64,000 nucleotides of DNA, taken from Sabethes cyaneus (taxonomy: Eukaryota; Arthropoda; Insecta; Diptera; Culicidae). Under the pieces are notes generated by a model. It saw only the letters and a list, made by a program, of their open reading frames with translations. It did no database searches and was not told the origin of the DNA. A program made the position numbers and the translations under genes. Where the stretch lies: the NCBI RefSeq assembly GCF_943734655.1, contig NC_071354.1, positions 47,360,044-47,424,043 of the forward strand, in the 5' to 3' direction. Below are positions 21,030-31,250 of the stretch, piece after piece. Within the stretch, counting starts at the first letter, position 1, and every line of letters starts with the position of its first letter.

Positions 21030-21304
21030 CAGGTATCAGGTATCAGCATCTTTGGCTCGAGCAGCACGTTCCTCACAATCATGTGGAAGATTTGTGCCTT
21101 GCCCATCTTGCCCGTGTCATCATTTACCTGATGAGGACGGGAAGGAAAACAGGAGGAATAGGAAGGGGTGGATGAGGAATTTGGACAAACACAAACATAT
21201 ATATACCGAGAGATTTTTGTACCCCCGAGGGGATACTGCAATCCTTGGTAGTTAACTTATCAAAAGTACACCCCCTGGGGGGTATACTCATGATAAATAA
21301 GAGC

Positions 21305-24300
21305 TTATAGCTCAATACCGCTTTCGGTAAGGAACATCAAAATGTCTCGTAATTTTAGTTTCCTAAAATCCGATTCATTTAAGACGTAGGATCCAAAGAT
21401 CCTATGACGCAATTGTGCTACTGCAGGACAGTTGCAAATTACGTGATATGGTGTACCGTAGTCGGATTCACATAAATTACAATGAAACGATTCAGCTCGC
21501 TGAATCGTAGCCATATGATAATTTAGTCTGCAGTGACCAGTCAGTGATCTGACAAGAATACTGCAATTTACCTTTGAGTGTTGCAAAAGAAATTTCGCAA
21601 CCTTCTCACAAGGCTTAACAATGAAACTTTTCGTTTGACGACAAGTTTCAAGATTTTCCCAATAACGTACATGTTCAGATGAAAACCAAGATCGAATCTT
21701 TTGTTTTATCCAACATGCCGCAATTGGTAAAGCAGGTTCCGGTCCGAAAACCGACTTTTCTGCTCCAGATCTTGCTAGTTCATCAGCCCATTCATTTCCG
21801 GTTATACCAGAATGGCCAGGAACCCAAACCAGATGAACGGCATTTAGAATGCTTAGTTCTTCTAATTGGGTGTGGCAGGCGATGACTGTTTTAGATTTAG
21901 AATTAGCCGCACAAAGGGCTTTTATAGCGGCTTGACTGTCAGAACAGAAGTAGATAATCTTGCCTATCAGTTCTTTCTGAAGTGCAAACTGAGCTCCGCA
22001 CATAATTGCAAAGATTTCTGCTTGAAAAACGGTGCAGTAACTACCCAACGAATAGGATTCCTCCAATTCCAGCTCACGGCAGTAAACACCAGCACCCGCG
22101 CGACCTTCGTACAAGGAACCATCGGTATAACAGACCACATAGTCGGAAATTTTCCTTTCCATGTAGCCTGACATCCAATCCTCTCTAGGAGGAAAGTCAC
22201 TTGAGAAAGTCCTATACGGGAAAGTACGCATGAGCGTTACATCGCTAGGAGCAAGGGCAAACTTGTCCTCAGCAACAATTTGCGACCACAGTCGAGTATG
22301 ACCAGTGGAACCGTCCACAGACTGCCAAAGGCCAATCGCGTGTAGTCGATAAGCACATATTAGTGCCTCTTGCTTCAGGTGGAAGTGTAGAGGTTTAATA
22401 TTGAAAATAGCTTCTAGGGCGGCAGTAGGAGTTGTAGTAAATGCACCAGACATTGCCATTAAACACATCCTTTGAAGATGGTTTAGCTTTGTCTGGACAG
22501 TCACAACTTCCCCTCTCTGCCACCATACAAGACAACCATACGCCAGTATTGGTCTGACAACGACCGTGTATAACCAGTGTATGTATTTGGGTTTAAGCCC
22601 CCAAGAGTTGCCAATTGCTCGTCTACATTGCCCAAAGGCCATGCACGCTTTTTTAATTCGGAAATCAATATTTGTGGACCAGTCAAGCTTGGAGTTGAGA
22701 ATCAACCCCACGTACTTCACTTCGTTCACAACATCAACATCCGAATCGTAAAAGCGCAGAGCGCGAGCTCCATTGGTATTTCTACGTCTTGAAAATAAGA
22801 CGATAGATGTTTTGCTCGGATTTACCGAAAGTGCAGTTTCTCGGCACCACGTTTCTACGACACGTAGTGCCTGCTGCATTAAGTCAAATAATGTGCTTAT
22901 GCACTTTCCAACTACAAGGATGAGATAGTCATCCGCAAAACCATATGACGGATAGCCTAGACCATTGAGTTTCCTCAATAGGCCGTCCGCCACAAGGTTC
23001 CATAAAAGAGGCGAGAGAACGCCACCTTGTGGACATCCACAAACACTTTGCTTCCAAATGCTTGCTTGCCGTAAGGACGAAAAAAGCAATCGGTTACTAA
23101 GCATTTGTTCTATCCACTTTATGATTATTGAAGGCACATTATGATAACGAGCAGCCTCCAAAATGGAAGCGAAAGATACGTTATCAAACGCGCCTTCAAT
23201 ATCCAAAAAAGTTCCTAAGCAAGATTCCTTTTGTGAAAAAGCAACCTCAATTTTATCCACCACATCATGTAATAAAGTGGTTGTAGACTTGCCACTTTGA
23301 TAAGCATGCTGTGCTGAATGAAGAGGAACTTCTACTAAGCTTGTTTCGCGGATGTGGTGATCAACAATCCGCTCAAGTGATTTAAGCAAGAAAGACGTTA
23401 GACTGATTGGTCTAAAACTTTTGGCTTGCTCGTATGTCGCGCGTCCACCTTTAGGAATAAACTTAATGGTTATTTCACGCCATTGAGTTGGGATGTACCC
23501 AATAGCAATACTACACACAAACATCCTTCTCAGAATGTGTTTGAAGTACTTGAATCCTTTTTGCAGTAGAATAGGGTATATTCCATCTGTTCCAGGAGAT
23601 TTGTATGGAGAGAAGCTGTTCACGGACCACTCAATCGCTTCAGTTGTGACAAGTCTCCGAGCAAAAGCCCATGAGTCTAAGCCACCTAAAACGATTTCTG
23701 GATCGTTTCGAACTTCAGGTTCCACACAGCCCGGAAAGTGACTATAAAAGAGACATTCAAGGATTTCATTGTCATTCGAACAGTATTCACCGTTCGAACT
23801 TCGAATGTTATTAACCTGATAATCTTTCGATTTTGACAGTATTTTATTAAGTCGACTTGCCTCGCCGAAACTGGAAACGTTGCTACAGAACCTGTGCCAG
23901 CTCGTGCGTGCTGAAGATCGTAAAGCCTTTGCATAGGCTTTCCGGGCCTGCTTGAAAGGCTCCACGCCATCCCTCCGACGTCTATTCCAGGCTCTCCTGC
24001 ATCGTTTCTTTAGTTCCGCGAGATGAGAGTTCCACCATGGTGTTCCTCTAGTCGTTTTAATAGTTTTTAGTGGGCAAGCTACTTCAAAAGCTTCCGCAAT
24101 AAAAGATGTTGTGACATCTACAGCCACATCCAAGTCGATCGATGACTCAATCGTTGGTTCGAATCCTTGAAATTTCGTCGCCAGTTCCTCCTCAAAGAGT
24201 TCCCAGTCAGAAAATCTCGGATTGCGAAATGTTGCAGCGTTCAAGGAGACACCCAAATGATCAAAATATATAAAGCAATGATCAGATATTGGTGTCTCAT

Positions 24301-25006
24301 TTGAAACATGCCATTGTGCCAACTCATGACTGATCCTGTTAGAGCAGAGTGTTATATCTAACACTTCCTCTCTACCAGCTCGTATGAAAGTTGGACAATT
24401 GCCAATGTTGAGTATTCCAAGGTTGGTACCACTCAAATATTCCATCAAATCAGAGCCTCTCAGATTGATATCCGAGCTGCCCCAAATGATGTGATGGGCA
24501 TTGGCATCACTGCCTACAATGAGCGGAAGCCCACTAGATTGGCAGTATCTCACCACATTTCTGAAATCGTCGCTGGGAGACGGTTCATCGTGTGGTAAGT
24601 ATGCAGAACAGTAGACATAGCGCCTATGGACATCATCCACGACGAGTTCTACTGTGACTGCACAAATATCTCGAGTAGTCAACTCAGAGATAAGGCATGC
24701 ACTAATTGACCTATGCAACAATATGCATGCCCTGGGCATCAAACGAGGATTTGTCATACCAGTTTTGCTGAAAACAGCAAAGTTCTGGTTTCCAATATCC
24801 GTCGAATGAAAGTACCCCTTGCGAAAATATGGCTCCTGGACCAATGCGATGGTGACAGAGCCATTAAAAAGTTTTTCGCATAAATACAAATTTGCTGCCC
24901 GTTTGTGTTGAAGATTTATTTGTGCGACTCTAACTATTTGACTAGCGGAGTATATGCACAAACAATCTCCAACACAGATCAGACAGCAAATTGTAAGCGA
25001 AGCCAA
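21305..25006 (-). CDS. non-LTR retrotransposon polyprotein: endonuclease, reverse transcriptase, RNase H
   Basis: 1233 codons without interruption. Residues about 26-246 form an APE-type endonuclease that nicks target DNA (QINLQH 29-34, QEPY 57-60, GSDANAHH 165-172, SDH 241-243). Residues about 450-790 form the reverse transcriptase (SPGTDGI 470-476, LDIEGAFD 601-608, CPQGG 658-662, active-site YGFADDY 688-694). Residues about 953-1080 form RNase H with all expected acids (D962, E997, D1023, H1065, D1075) in TDGS, AEIFA, SDSQA and WVPGHSG...EWADELA. A C-terminal C-x2-C-x8-H-x4-C cluster (1176-1193) may bind nucleic acid. It would copy its own RNA by target-primed reverse transcription. Oddity: the frame opens with TTG directly after an in-frame TAA (25009-25007), and the first ATG is at residue 84, inside the endonuclease. 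Initiation is therefore unclear: reinitiation, frameshift from ORF1, or loss of the start. Confidence 0.92.
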   Translation of the reverse strand: MASLTICCLICVGDCLCIYSASQIVRVAQINLQHKRAANLYLCEKLFNGSVTIALVQEPYFRKGYFHSTDIGNQNFAVFSKTGMTNPRLMPRACILLHRSISACLISELTTRDICAVTVELVVDDVHRRYVYCSAYLPHDEPSPSDDFRNVVRYCQSSGLPLIVGSDANAHHIIWGSSDINLRGSDLMEYLSGTNLGILNIGNCPTFIRAGREEVLDITLCSNRISHELAQWHVSNETPISDHCFIYFDHLGVSLNAATFRNPRFSDWELFEEELATKFQGFEPTIESSIDLDVAVDVTTSFIAEAFEVACPLKTIKTTRGTPWWNSHLAELKKRCRRAWNRRRRDGVEPFKQARKAYAKALRSSARTSWHRFCSNVSSFGEASRLNKILSKSKDYQVNNIRSSNGEYCSNDNEILECLFYSHFPGCVEPEVRNDPEIVLGGLDSWAFARRLVTTEAIEWSVNSFSPYKSPGTDGIYPILLQKGFKYFKHILRRMFVCSIAIGYIPTQWREITIKFIPKGGRATYEQAKSFRPISLTSFLLKSLERIVDHHIRETSLVEVPLHSAQHAYQSGKSTTTLLHDVVDKIEVAFSQKESCLGTFLDIEGAFDNVSFASILEAARYHNVPSIIIKWIEQMLSNRLLFSSLRQASIWKQSVCGCPQGGVLSPLLWNLVADGLLRKLNGLGYPSYGFADDYLILVVGKCISTLFDLMQQALRVVETWCRETALSVNPSKTSIVLFSRRRNTNGARALRFYDSDVDVVNEVKYVGLILNSKLDWSTNIDFRIKKACMAFGQCRRAIGNSWGLKPKYIHWLYTVVVRPILAYGCLVWWQRGEVVTVQTKLNHLQRMCLMAMSGAFTTTPTAALEAIFNIKPLHFHLKQEALICAYRLHAIGLWQSVDGSTGHTRLWSQIVAEDKFALAPSDVTLMRTFPYRTFSSDFPPREDWMSGYMERKISDYVVCYTDGSLYEGRAGAGVYCRELELEESYSLGSYCTVFQAEIFAIMCGAQFALQKELIGKIIYFCSDSQAAIKALCAANSKSKTVIACHTQLEELSILNAVHLVWVPGHSGITGNEWADELARSGAEKSVFGPEPALPIAACWIKQKIRSWFSSEHVRYWENLETCRQTKSFIVKPCEKVAKFLLQHSKVNCSILVRSLTGHCRLNYHMATIQRAESFHCNLCESDYGTPYHVICNCPAVAQLRHRIFGSYVLNESDFRKLKLRDILMFLTESGIEL

Positions 25007-25514
25007 TTAAGTTGGCCAGAACGCACTTGGCGTAAAACCCATAAGGGAAATTGGGCAGGACTACTATGCTGTTCCCACGAAACGCAAGGGACAACAAAGA
25101 TCGACCGTACCAGAGCCCCGCATGGCACAGTAGGGGCAAGATGCCCAAAGCACTCCGTTCGCGACTGGCATGTTTTCACCCCTCCAGCCATTCAGTCATC
25201 GGCACGGAGATAGACCTTGACTTAGGGGCACCTGATTTGCCGACTCCCGGCAGGATCAGGTCCCGTGGCTCAATTTTTGCCCAAACGTACAATTCGGCAC
25301 CAACCGCCAAAGGGCGTAAGTGCAGATTGTGTAAAACAGACCGATTAAGAGTCTCTCTCTCTCTCTCTGTGCTAAGCCAGCTGAGAAAATAACTCTCTCC
25401 CGGTGTGCTCACACCCCGCAGCCGCGCCCTCCGAAAATCCTGCGCCGAACTGCACGATTAGGTAGCCGGAAACCACACGGCGAGTGTTCCACCTTCTCTG
25501 TCTGCATACGACAA

Positions 25515-25548
25515 CCAAAGTTGCGCACCACCAGGTGCGCAACTTTGG
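25515..25548 (-). other. perfect 15-bp hairpin in the retrotransposon leader
   Basis: CCAAAGTTGCGCACC, a 4-base loop ACCA, then its exact reverse complement GGTGCGCAACTTTGG. It lies about 90-125 nt from the 5' end of the element's transcript. A stem this stable in the leader could affect translation initiation or RNA binding by the element's own protein. The role is unknown. Confidence 0.8.
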
Positions 25549-25639
25549 CTACCGTACCCCAGCCGGCACCTCGTGGAGGTAGAGATAGGAGTTAGAAAAC
25601 AGAGGTGATATATTTGCACATGTTCACTCATTTGCCAGC

Positions 25640-26138
25640 TAAAAGAGTTTGCTTTACAAAGCCAATTGTTTTTTATTCATCATTCAATCTAATCGGAATT
25701 AGGAGCTGGCCGGAATTCGTACGTTCGTGGTTTGCGTGGCTAATTCTGGTTTATTATAACCGTATGTATGTAATAAAACCCGATTAACTGCCCCTAATGA
25801 CGAAAGGAATCTTTGTTATACCGACACATTCATCAAACAAGGCCTAGTTTATAGGATTTCAGTAAAATTTATCGATGCATATTTTCTTGTAATGCCATAT
25901 TATTTATTTAAATAATTTAAGTAAGCATGGTCTACACGTTCGTTGAAGACTTTATTTACCAACTATCAAGCAAATAAAAATATGTTTCAATTGATCGGGT
26001 GATTAACAGCAACGGTCCGGTTGGACTAATACATCGCTAGATGTGAAACTTGGAGAAAGTATTTCCCAAAGGATTATATAACCATGAATTTCCGATAGGT
26101 GCTCCTTAGGTTGGTTTATAGAAGCGAAATCAGAGCAT
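25640..26138. repeat. 499-bp direct repeat, right copy
   Basis: Partner of 20531-21029, appearing identical base for base. It abuts the 5' end of the retrotransposon. See the left copy for the argument that this is a long target-site duplication. Confidence 0.75.
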
Positions 26139-26329
26139 ATAGGGGATAAATAAAATGATTTAAATTTAGAAATCTTTTTCAAGTTGGTAAACTTGGATGA
26201 AAATCATTGAGTTCACTTCAGATTTTAGTTTCAGTTCAGATTTTTTCTAGCAGGACCACGGGAAAAAGGCAAAAAATATTATGCCTTGCAGCAATGTTAC
26301 GAGTCCTACGCAAATTTATATCTATTAAT

Positions 26330-26424
26330 ATAAGAGGCTTATGTCTGTATCGAAAACCAGGTCTCTGACAAGACGTCATAAGAGGCTTATCGGTAACTAA
26401 AAACAGGTCCTTGACAGGACGTCA
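26330..26424 (+). repeat. two-copy tandem repeat of about 48 bp
   Basis: Two adjacent units begin ATAAGAGGCTTAT and end GACAAGACGTC or GACAGGACGTC, with a partly diverged middle (AAAACCAGGTC / AAAACAGGTC). The flanking 26139-26329 is AT-rich and unremarkable. Non-coding. Confidence 0.6.
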
Positions 26425-26444
26425 TGCTTTCGTAGCAGTGGGTT

Positions 26445-27105
26445 GTATTCTCAGTCACCTCACTGGTCGACTGCTGGACTGCTCGATTGCTCAACTGGTT
26501 GACTAGACTGCTCGATTTGATTGCTCAACTGGACTGCTTAATTGAACTGCTCGACTGAACTGTTCGATTCGACTGCTCGATTCAACTGCTTGATTGGACA
26601 GATCGACTTGACTGCTTCAGTGAACAGCTCGATTTAACTGCTCGATTTAACTGCTCGAGTGGACTACTCGACTTAACTACTCGATACGACTCCTTGACAC
26701 ATTTGCTTGACTTATTACTCGACCCGACTGCTCGACTTAACTGTTTGATTCGACGCTCGACTCCACTGCTCGATTCAACTGCTTGATTCCACTGCTCGAC
26801 TCGACTACTCGACTCAACTGTTCGATTCGACGCTCGACTCAACTGCTCGATTGCTCGAATGAACTGCTTGACTCAACTACTGGATTGGACTATTCGAATC
26901 GGCTGCTCGACTCAACTGCTTGACTTCTGTTTGATTCGACAGCTCGACTTAACTGCTCGACTCAACTGCTCGACCGGACTGCTTGACTGAACAGCTTGAT
27001 TTAACAGCTTGATTCGATTCGACTGCTCGACCCAACTGCTTGACTCGATTGCTTGATTGGACTGCTCGATTCGTCTACTTAACTCGATTGCTTGTCGCGA
27101 TATCA
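26445..27105. repeat. degenerate 13-bp tandem array, unit about CTGCTCGATTNAA
   Basis: About 50 units of CTGCTCGAYTNRA, mostly 13 bp, with occasional longer or shorter copies and a few interspersed partial units. On the minus strand it stays open as Q-, S- and N-rich frames (26582-26842 and 26912-27106). The 13-bp period shifts frame every unit, so these frames carry no protein signal. It behaves like a small satellite. Its edges are not shared with the GACGAAAA array that starts about 360 bp later. Confidence 0.75.
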
Positions 27106-27469
27106 TATGATCGGTGTTAAATCAGACCGAACTAAGTCGCAAAATTTAAAAAAAATGAGTTAATGATAGCAAACGATCAAGAATTTTCTTAGCAATATTT
27201 TACTTTAATCAGACTACATACATGTGGCAAACAGCCAGAAGTTTTTATTCAGTTAAATAAAATCCAATACGAGCATAAAAACTATTTGTATCAGTTTCCA
27301 GCGACTCTTTTATGTATATCTTAGAGCTATATTATGCAATATAAGAACTCAAAGAACTAATACAAAGATTAAACATCTTCGCAAACACTGGCCAATGGAA
27401 TGTATCCGCAGTTTTCTGTAGTCTGAACCGACATTAATATTTTCCGGATCGTAAGATTCGGGCTCAACA

Positions 27470-28236
27470 CAAAAACACAAACACAGGAAGAACGAAAGGC
27501 ACGACAGAAATGATAAAAAGTCTAAAAAGCAAAAAAAGGTGAAACATGCCAAAACATGCGACGAAAAGATTAAGACTGAAATACAACCGAAGAACGACGA
27601 AAAAGTAGTAAAATGGCAGCATTTTTGTTACCTTAACAACAAACAGGATGGCGAAAGGAAGCAAAAAAAAAAAAGACGACAGCAAATGGCGACGGAAATA
27701 GCATGAAAGTACGATAAAAAGGCGACAAAATACGATAAAACAGTGACAAAAAATACAAAAAGCAAGGTAAAATGACAAAAAGAAGTGTGAAAAGCACCAA
27801 AAAAAGCGAAACACGAAAAAACAGATTACGAACACAAGGCAAAAATACGACAGAGAGATGACCTTGTTTTGTGCCGTATACGAAGAAACGATATCATAGA
27901 GATGACAAAAAACGAAGGAAAGGGGTCTTAAAGATGGCAGTAAAATGACGAAATGACGAAAAGCGGTGAAATGACAATACAACGAAAAGACAACGGAACG
28001 GTGATAAAAAATGACGGAAAGACGATGAAAAAAAAACGACAATAAAATGATGAAAAGATGCCAAAGAAGTGACAAAAAATTATTTTTAAAAAGACAAAAA
28101 AAAACTAGGAAAAAGCTATAAGTGGATGCAGAAAGGGCGATGTATAGACGATGAAAAAACGGCAAAAGACAGACAAGAAAACATCAAAACAGAGACTACA
28201 AAAAGACATCATTAAGAGCAGCTAAAATACAACAAA
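27470..28236. repeat. GACGAAAA-word array, left of the 28.4-kb palindrome
   Basis: Purine-rich on plus: GACGACAGCAAATGGCGACG, AAAATGACGAAATGACG, AAGACAACGGAACGG. The 233-codon minus-strand frame at 27464-28165 is F-, L- and S-rich and arises from composition. The array resumes beyond the palindrome at 28600, in the same orientation, as expected if the palindrome inserted into a pre-existing array. Confidence 0.65.
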
Positions 28237-28239
28237 AGA

Positions 28240-28592
28240 TGATGTCCGATCACTTTGACAGCCGAGCAAAATTTGACAAAGTTGCATATGGAACATTTGA
28301 AGAACTAGTTATTATCTATAATTTTGCTGAATAAAGTTTTGCTTTATCTTTTGTAGTTACCGAGCTGCAATGCTAGACCTCGTTAGTAACTAAATGAAAG
28401 TTCACTTAGTTACTAATGAGGTACTAGCATTGTAGCACCGTGACTACAAAAGATACAGCAAAAGTTTATTCAGCAAAATTGTAGATAATAAGTACATAGT
28501 TCTATAAATGTCTCACAAATAATTTTGTCAAATTGTACTTGGCTGAGACAAAGAATTAAAATTGAGTCAAAGTGATCGGACCATCCCTGGAG
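28240..28592. mobile_element. palindromic element inside a GACGAAAA array
   Basis: The ends GTCCGATCACTTTGAC and GTCAAAGTGATCGGAC are inverted. The arms also share ATTTTGCTGAATAAA / TTTATTCAGCAAAAT and GTTAGTAACTAA / TTAGTTACTAAT and meet near 28400 with almost no spacer. Arms are about 150-170 bp with indels. No CAC terminus at the outer edge and no clear target duplication, so it does not belong with the Transib-like set. Confidence 0.55.
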
Positions 28593-28599
28593 GTAGATG

Positions 28600-28975
28600 T
28601 TAAACAGAATGACAAACGACTAACAGACTTTAAAAAGGTATAAAAAATGACAAGAAGATGACAGTAAATGGTAACGGATATGGCATAAAAGTACGATGAA
28701 AAGATGACGAAATATGTTAAAACAGTAACAAACAAGAAAGCAAGGCATAATGACAAAAAGAAGAATAAAAAGCGGAACACGCTAAAAACGGACAACGGAC
28801 AGATGACGACAATCTGACAGGAAAACGACTAAAGAACGATGAAAAAGCAATGATAACATTTTTGTTGTCTTGACAACACACAAGACGACGAAAAAAGGCA
28901 ACAAATGTAACGAAAGACAACACAACGTCTATCTGTCATCTTTTTACAGAGATATGCCCACGAATATGAAGGAAT
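28600..28975. repeat. GACGAAAA-word array, right of the 28.4-kb palindrome
   Basis: Continuation of 27470-28236 (AAACGGACAACGGACAGATG, GACGACAATCTGACAGG). It ends where a different dispersed repeat begins (28980-29060, with GGATTTGGTCGCCATATTA). Confidence 0.6.
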
Positions 28976-28979
28976 GAAT

Positions 28980-29400
28980 ACAAAGAGAATGACGAAAATC
29001 TTGTCCATCTTGGATTTGGTCGCCATATTATATTTCATCAAAAAATCACCGTTTGCGCCATGAGCCCCCCAGCCGATATTTTAAGGCTATCATTGGAAAG
29101 TTGAGAAAAAATGCTATGAAATACTTTTATCAAATGAGGTGTGCATTGGCATTAACTAAATGAAACAAGAAACAACCAATTATCTGTGGCAAGATTCACA
29201 ATTTTCATATAATTACATATTGAGATTTTCGAAATGCTATGAAACAAACAACAAAAGACACGATTTTGTAAAGAGGAAGGACAGGGCTTTAAAATAAAGT
29301 GGAAAAAATATTGGCGGCCATCTTGGACTTGGCCGTCATTTTGGACTTTATCATAAAATCGCCATGTCATGAGCGAACAAACCGATTTTAATTTGATGCT
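28980..29400 (+). repeat. two copies of a GGCGGCCATCTTGGA-type dispersed repeat
   Basis: The phrase family TTGGCGGCCATCTTGGACTT, then CCGTCATTTTGGACTTTATC, then AAAATCGCC appears at about 28995-29055 and 29310-29365, and again at 44945-45015. The intervening piece has TTGGAAAGTTGAGAAAAAATGC, repeated near 31254-31275. Non-coding. Confidence 0.45.
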
Positions 29401-29408
29401 CACTATTG

Positions 29409-31250
29409 CACAGTAGTCCAAAAGGTCCAAAAGGGCGAAAAGTGGAACTTTTATTGCTTGCTTTAATTTTATCATTTATGGTCTTCAGCACTTTTGTTCG
29501 TATGAATATCCCCCTTGATCTTAACCTTAATTTTTTTGTGTTAGGAAATATAGACATAGTTTCTTCGGCAAAGTTGTAAATATTGTAAAAACAAGCAACT
29601 TTGCTGAAGAAATGAAATTTCTATCTTTCTCGAGTGCTGAACTTATAGGGCATATTCTTTAAAACTTCTTTGAAAATTGGTTTTTCATACTTAGCTTTTA
29701 ATAGCTGCAATTTAAAAGAATACAATGTTCCAGGCAATTATCGAAGCTCTCAAAATGCACGTTTTTGCAGAAGACCGCAAATCTCTTGGACCTTTACTTC
29801 CTGAGTTATCGCATATTCAATATTTAAACGTCCATTGTTTCACGAGCCCATGGGGTAAAATGGGGCAAGCGGACTTATGAAATCAGTGCTTCTTCTTACA
29901 GCTTAAGTCGAGTACTATAAACTTGTATGGGTTCCGCTTGTCCTCAACCACCCAAATGAGAGTACGGCAAGCATACGTTTTATATGTTTCGCATTCGCGA
30001 AAGACTCGATACCCGTCCATTTTTTTGTGTTCATGGATAGACACATGGTTTCTTCAGCAAAGTTATAGAAAATATTAAGATAAACAATTTTGCTAAATAA
30101 ATGACATTTCTATCTGTATCGAGTGCAGAGCTGTAAAGCATTTTCTTTGAAAATTCTTTAAAAATAAGTTTTTCATATTTAGCGTATGTTGGTTGCATTT
30201 TAAAAAAGTATATGCTTCTAGACGATTATTGAAAGACTCAAAACAGAAGCAGAAGGTTGCAAATCTCTAGAACCTTTCTTTGCAAAGTTATCGCTTATTT
30301 AAGCTTTATTTTTCCTTCATGTGCCAAAAGCGATAACTTTGTAAGGAAAGGGCCTAAAGATTTGCAATCTTCTGCAAAAATGTGTATTTTGAGTCTTTCA
30401 ATAATCACCTAGAACCATATATATCTGTAAAATGCAACCAACATAAGCTAAGTATGAAAATCTAATTTTTAAAGAATTTTCAAAGAAAATGCTCTATAGC
30501 TCTGCACTCGATAGGAATAGAAATGTTATTTCTTCAGCAAAGCTGTTTATTTTTATATTTTCCATAACTTTGCCGAAGAAATCATGTGTCTATCTACTAA
30601 CACGAAAAAATCTACATGTATCGAGACTTTAGCGAACGCGAAACACATGAAACGTATGCTTGCCGTATTTTCATCAGGGTGGTTGAGGACAAGCGGAACT
30701 CATACAAGGTTATAGTACTCGACTTAAGCTTTAAGAAGAAGCACTGATTTTATAAGTCCGCTTGCCCCATTTTACTCCATGGGCTTGTGAAGCTATGGAA
30801 ATTTAAAGCTTGAATATGCGATAACTCAGGAAGTAAAGGGCCAAGAATTTTGCGGTCTTCTGCAAAAACGTGTGTTTTGAGAGTTTCGATAATTGCCTAG
30901 AACATTGTATTCTTGTAAAATGCAACTAACAAAAGCTAAGCATGAAAAACCAATTTTTAAAGTTTTGAAGAATATGCCCTATAGTTCAGCACTCGAGAAA
31001 GATAGGAATTTTATTTCTACAGCAAAGTTGCTTGCTTTCGGCAATTTTGCCGAAGAAACTATGTCTATATTTCCTAAAACAAAAAAGTATTTTTTTATTT
31101 TCATTGTAGTAAGCAATGACGAACTTTTGACAGTTTTAGATTAAGGGGGATATTCATATGAACAAAATTATTGAAGACCATAAATGATAAAATGAAAGCA
31201 AAAGACACTAGGAATAAAGTGCCGCTTTTCGCCCTTTTGGACTATACTGT
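29409..31250. mobile_element. 1.84-kb long-arm palindrome (foldback element D)
   Basis: Two arms of about 0.9 kb (29409-30300 and 30326-31250) are imperfect inverted repeats separated by only about 25 bp. Shared phrases include CAAAAGGGCGAAAAG, CCATTTATGGTC-like, CGATAATTGCCTAGAAC and AAGCGATAACTTTG. The left terminus CACAGTAGTCC resembles the CAC ends of elements A-C, but the right end reads GTTG. The flanking pentamers TATTG and GATTG match only 4 of 5, so kinship with Transib is uncertain. A single diverged arm recurs at 58070-58725. No coding frame spans it. Confidence 0.6.

Larger units (their letters stand above)
21030..25639 (-). mobile_element. nearly complete non-LTR retrotransposon, LOA/Lian-like
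   Basis: A 4.6-kb minus-strand element bounded exactly by the 499-bp repeats. From its 5' end (25639) it has about 630 bp of leader with a perfect hairpin (25515-25548) and a (TC/GA) run near 25351-25366. Then come the polyprotein frame (25006-21305), about 275 bp of 3' region, and a tail of GATACCT repeats at the target junction (21030-21045) instead of poly-A. Tandem short-repeat tails and an RNase H domain are usual in the I and LOA groups. As I recall, the Aedes aegypti element Lian is also about 4.6 kb with a single long frame. No intact ORF1 (gag-like) frame is present. Confidence 0.85.

Noticed and set aside
25007..25412. ORF1 zinc-knuckle remnant upstream of the polyprotein
   Set aside because: A few Cys and a CFGHLAP phrase appear on minus, but only by switching frames. 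It is too weak to call.
29409..31250. palindrome D as a firm fourth Transib-like element
   Set aside because: The left end CACAGTA fits, but the right end reads GTTG, no nonamer is seen at 23 bp, and the flanking pentamers match only 4 of 5.
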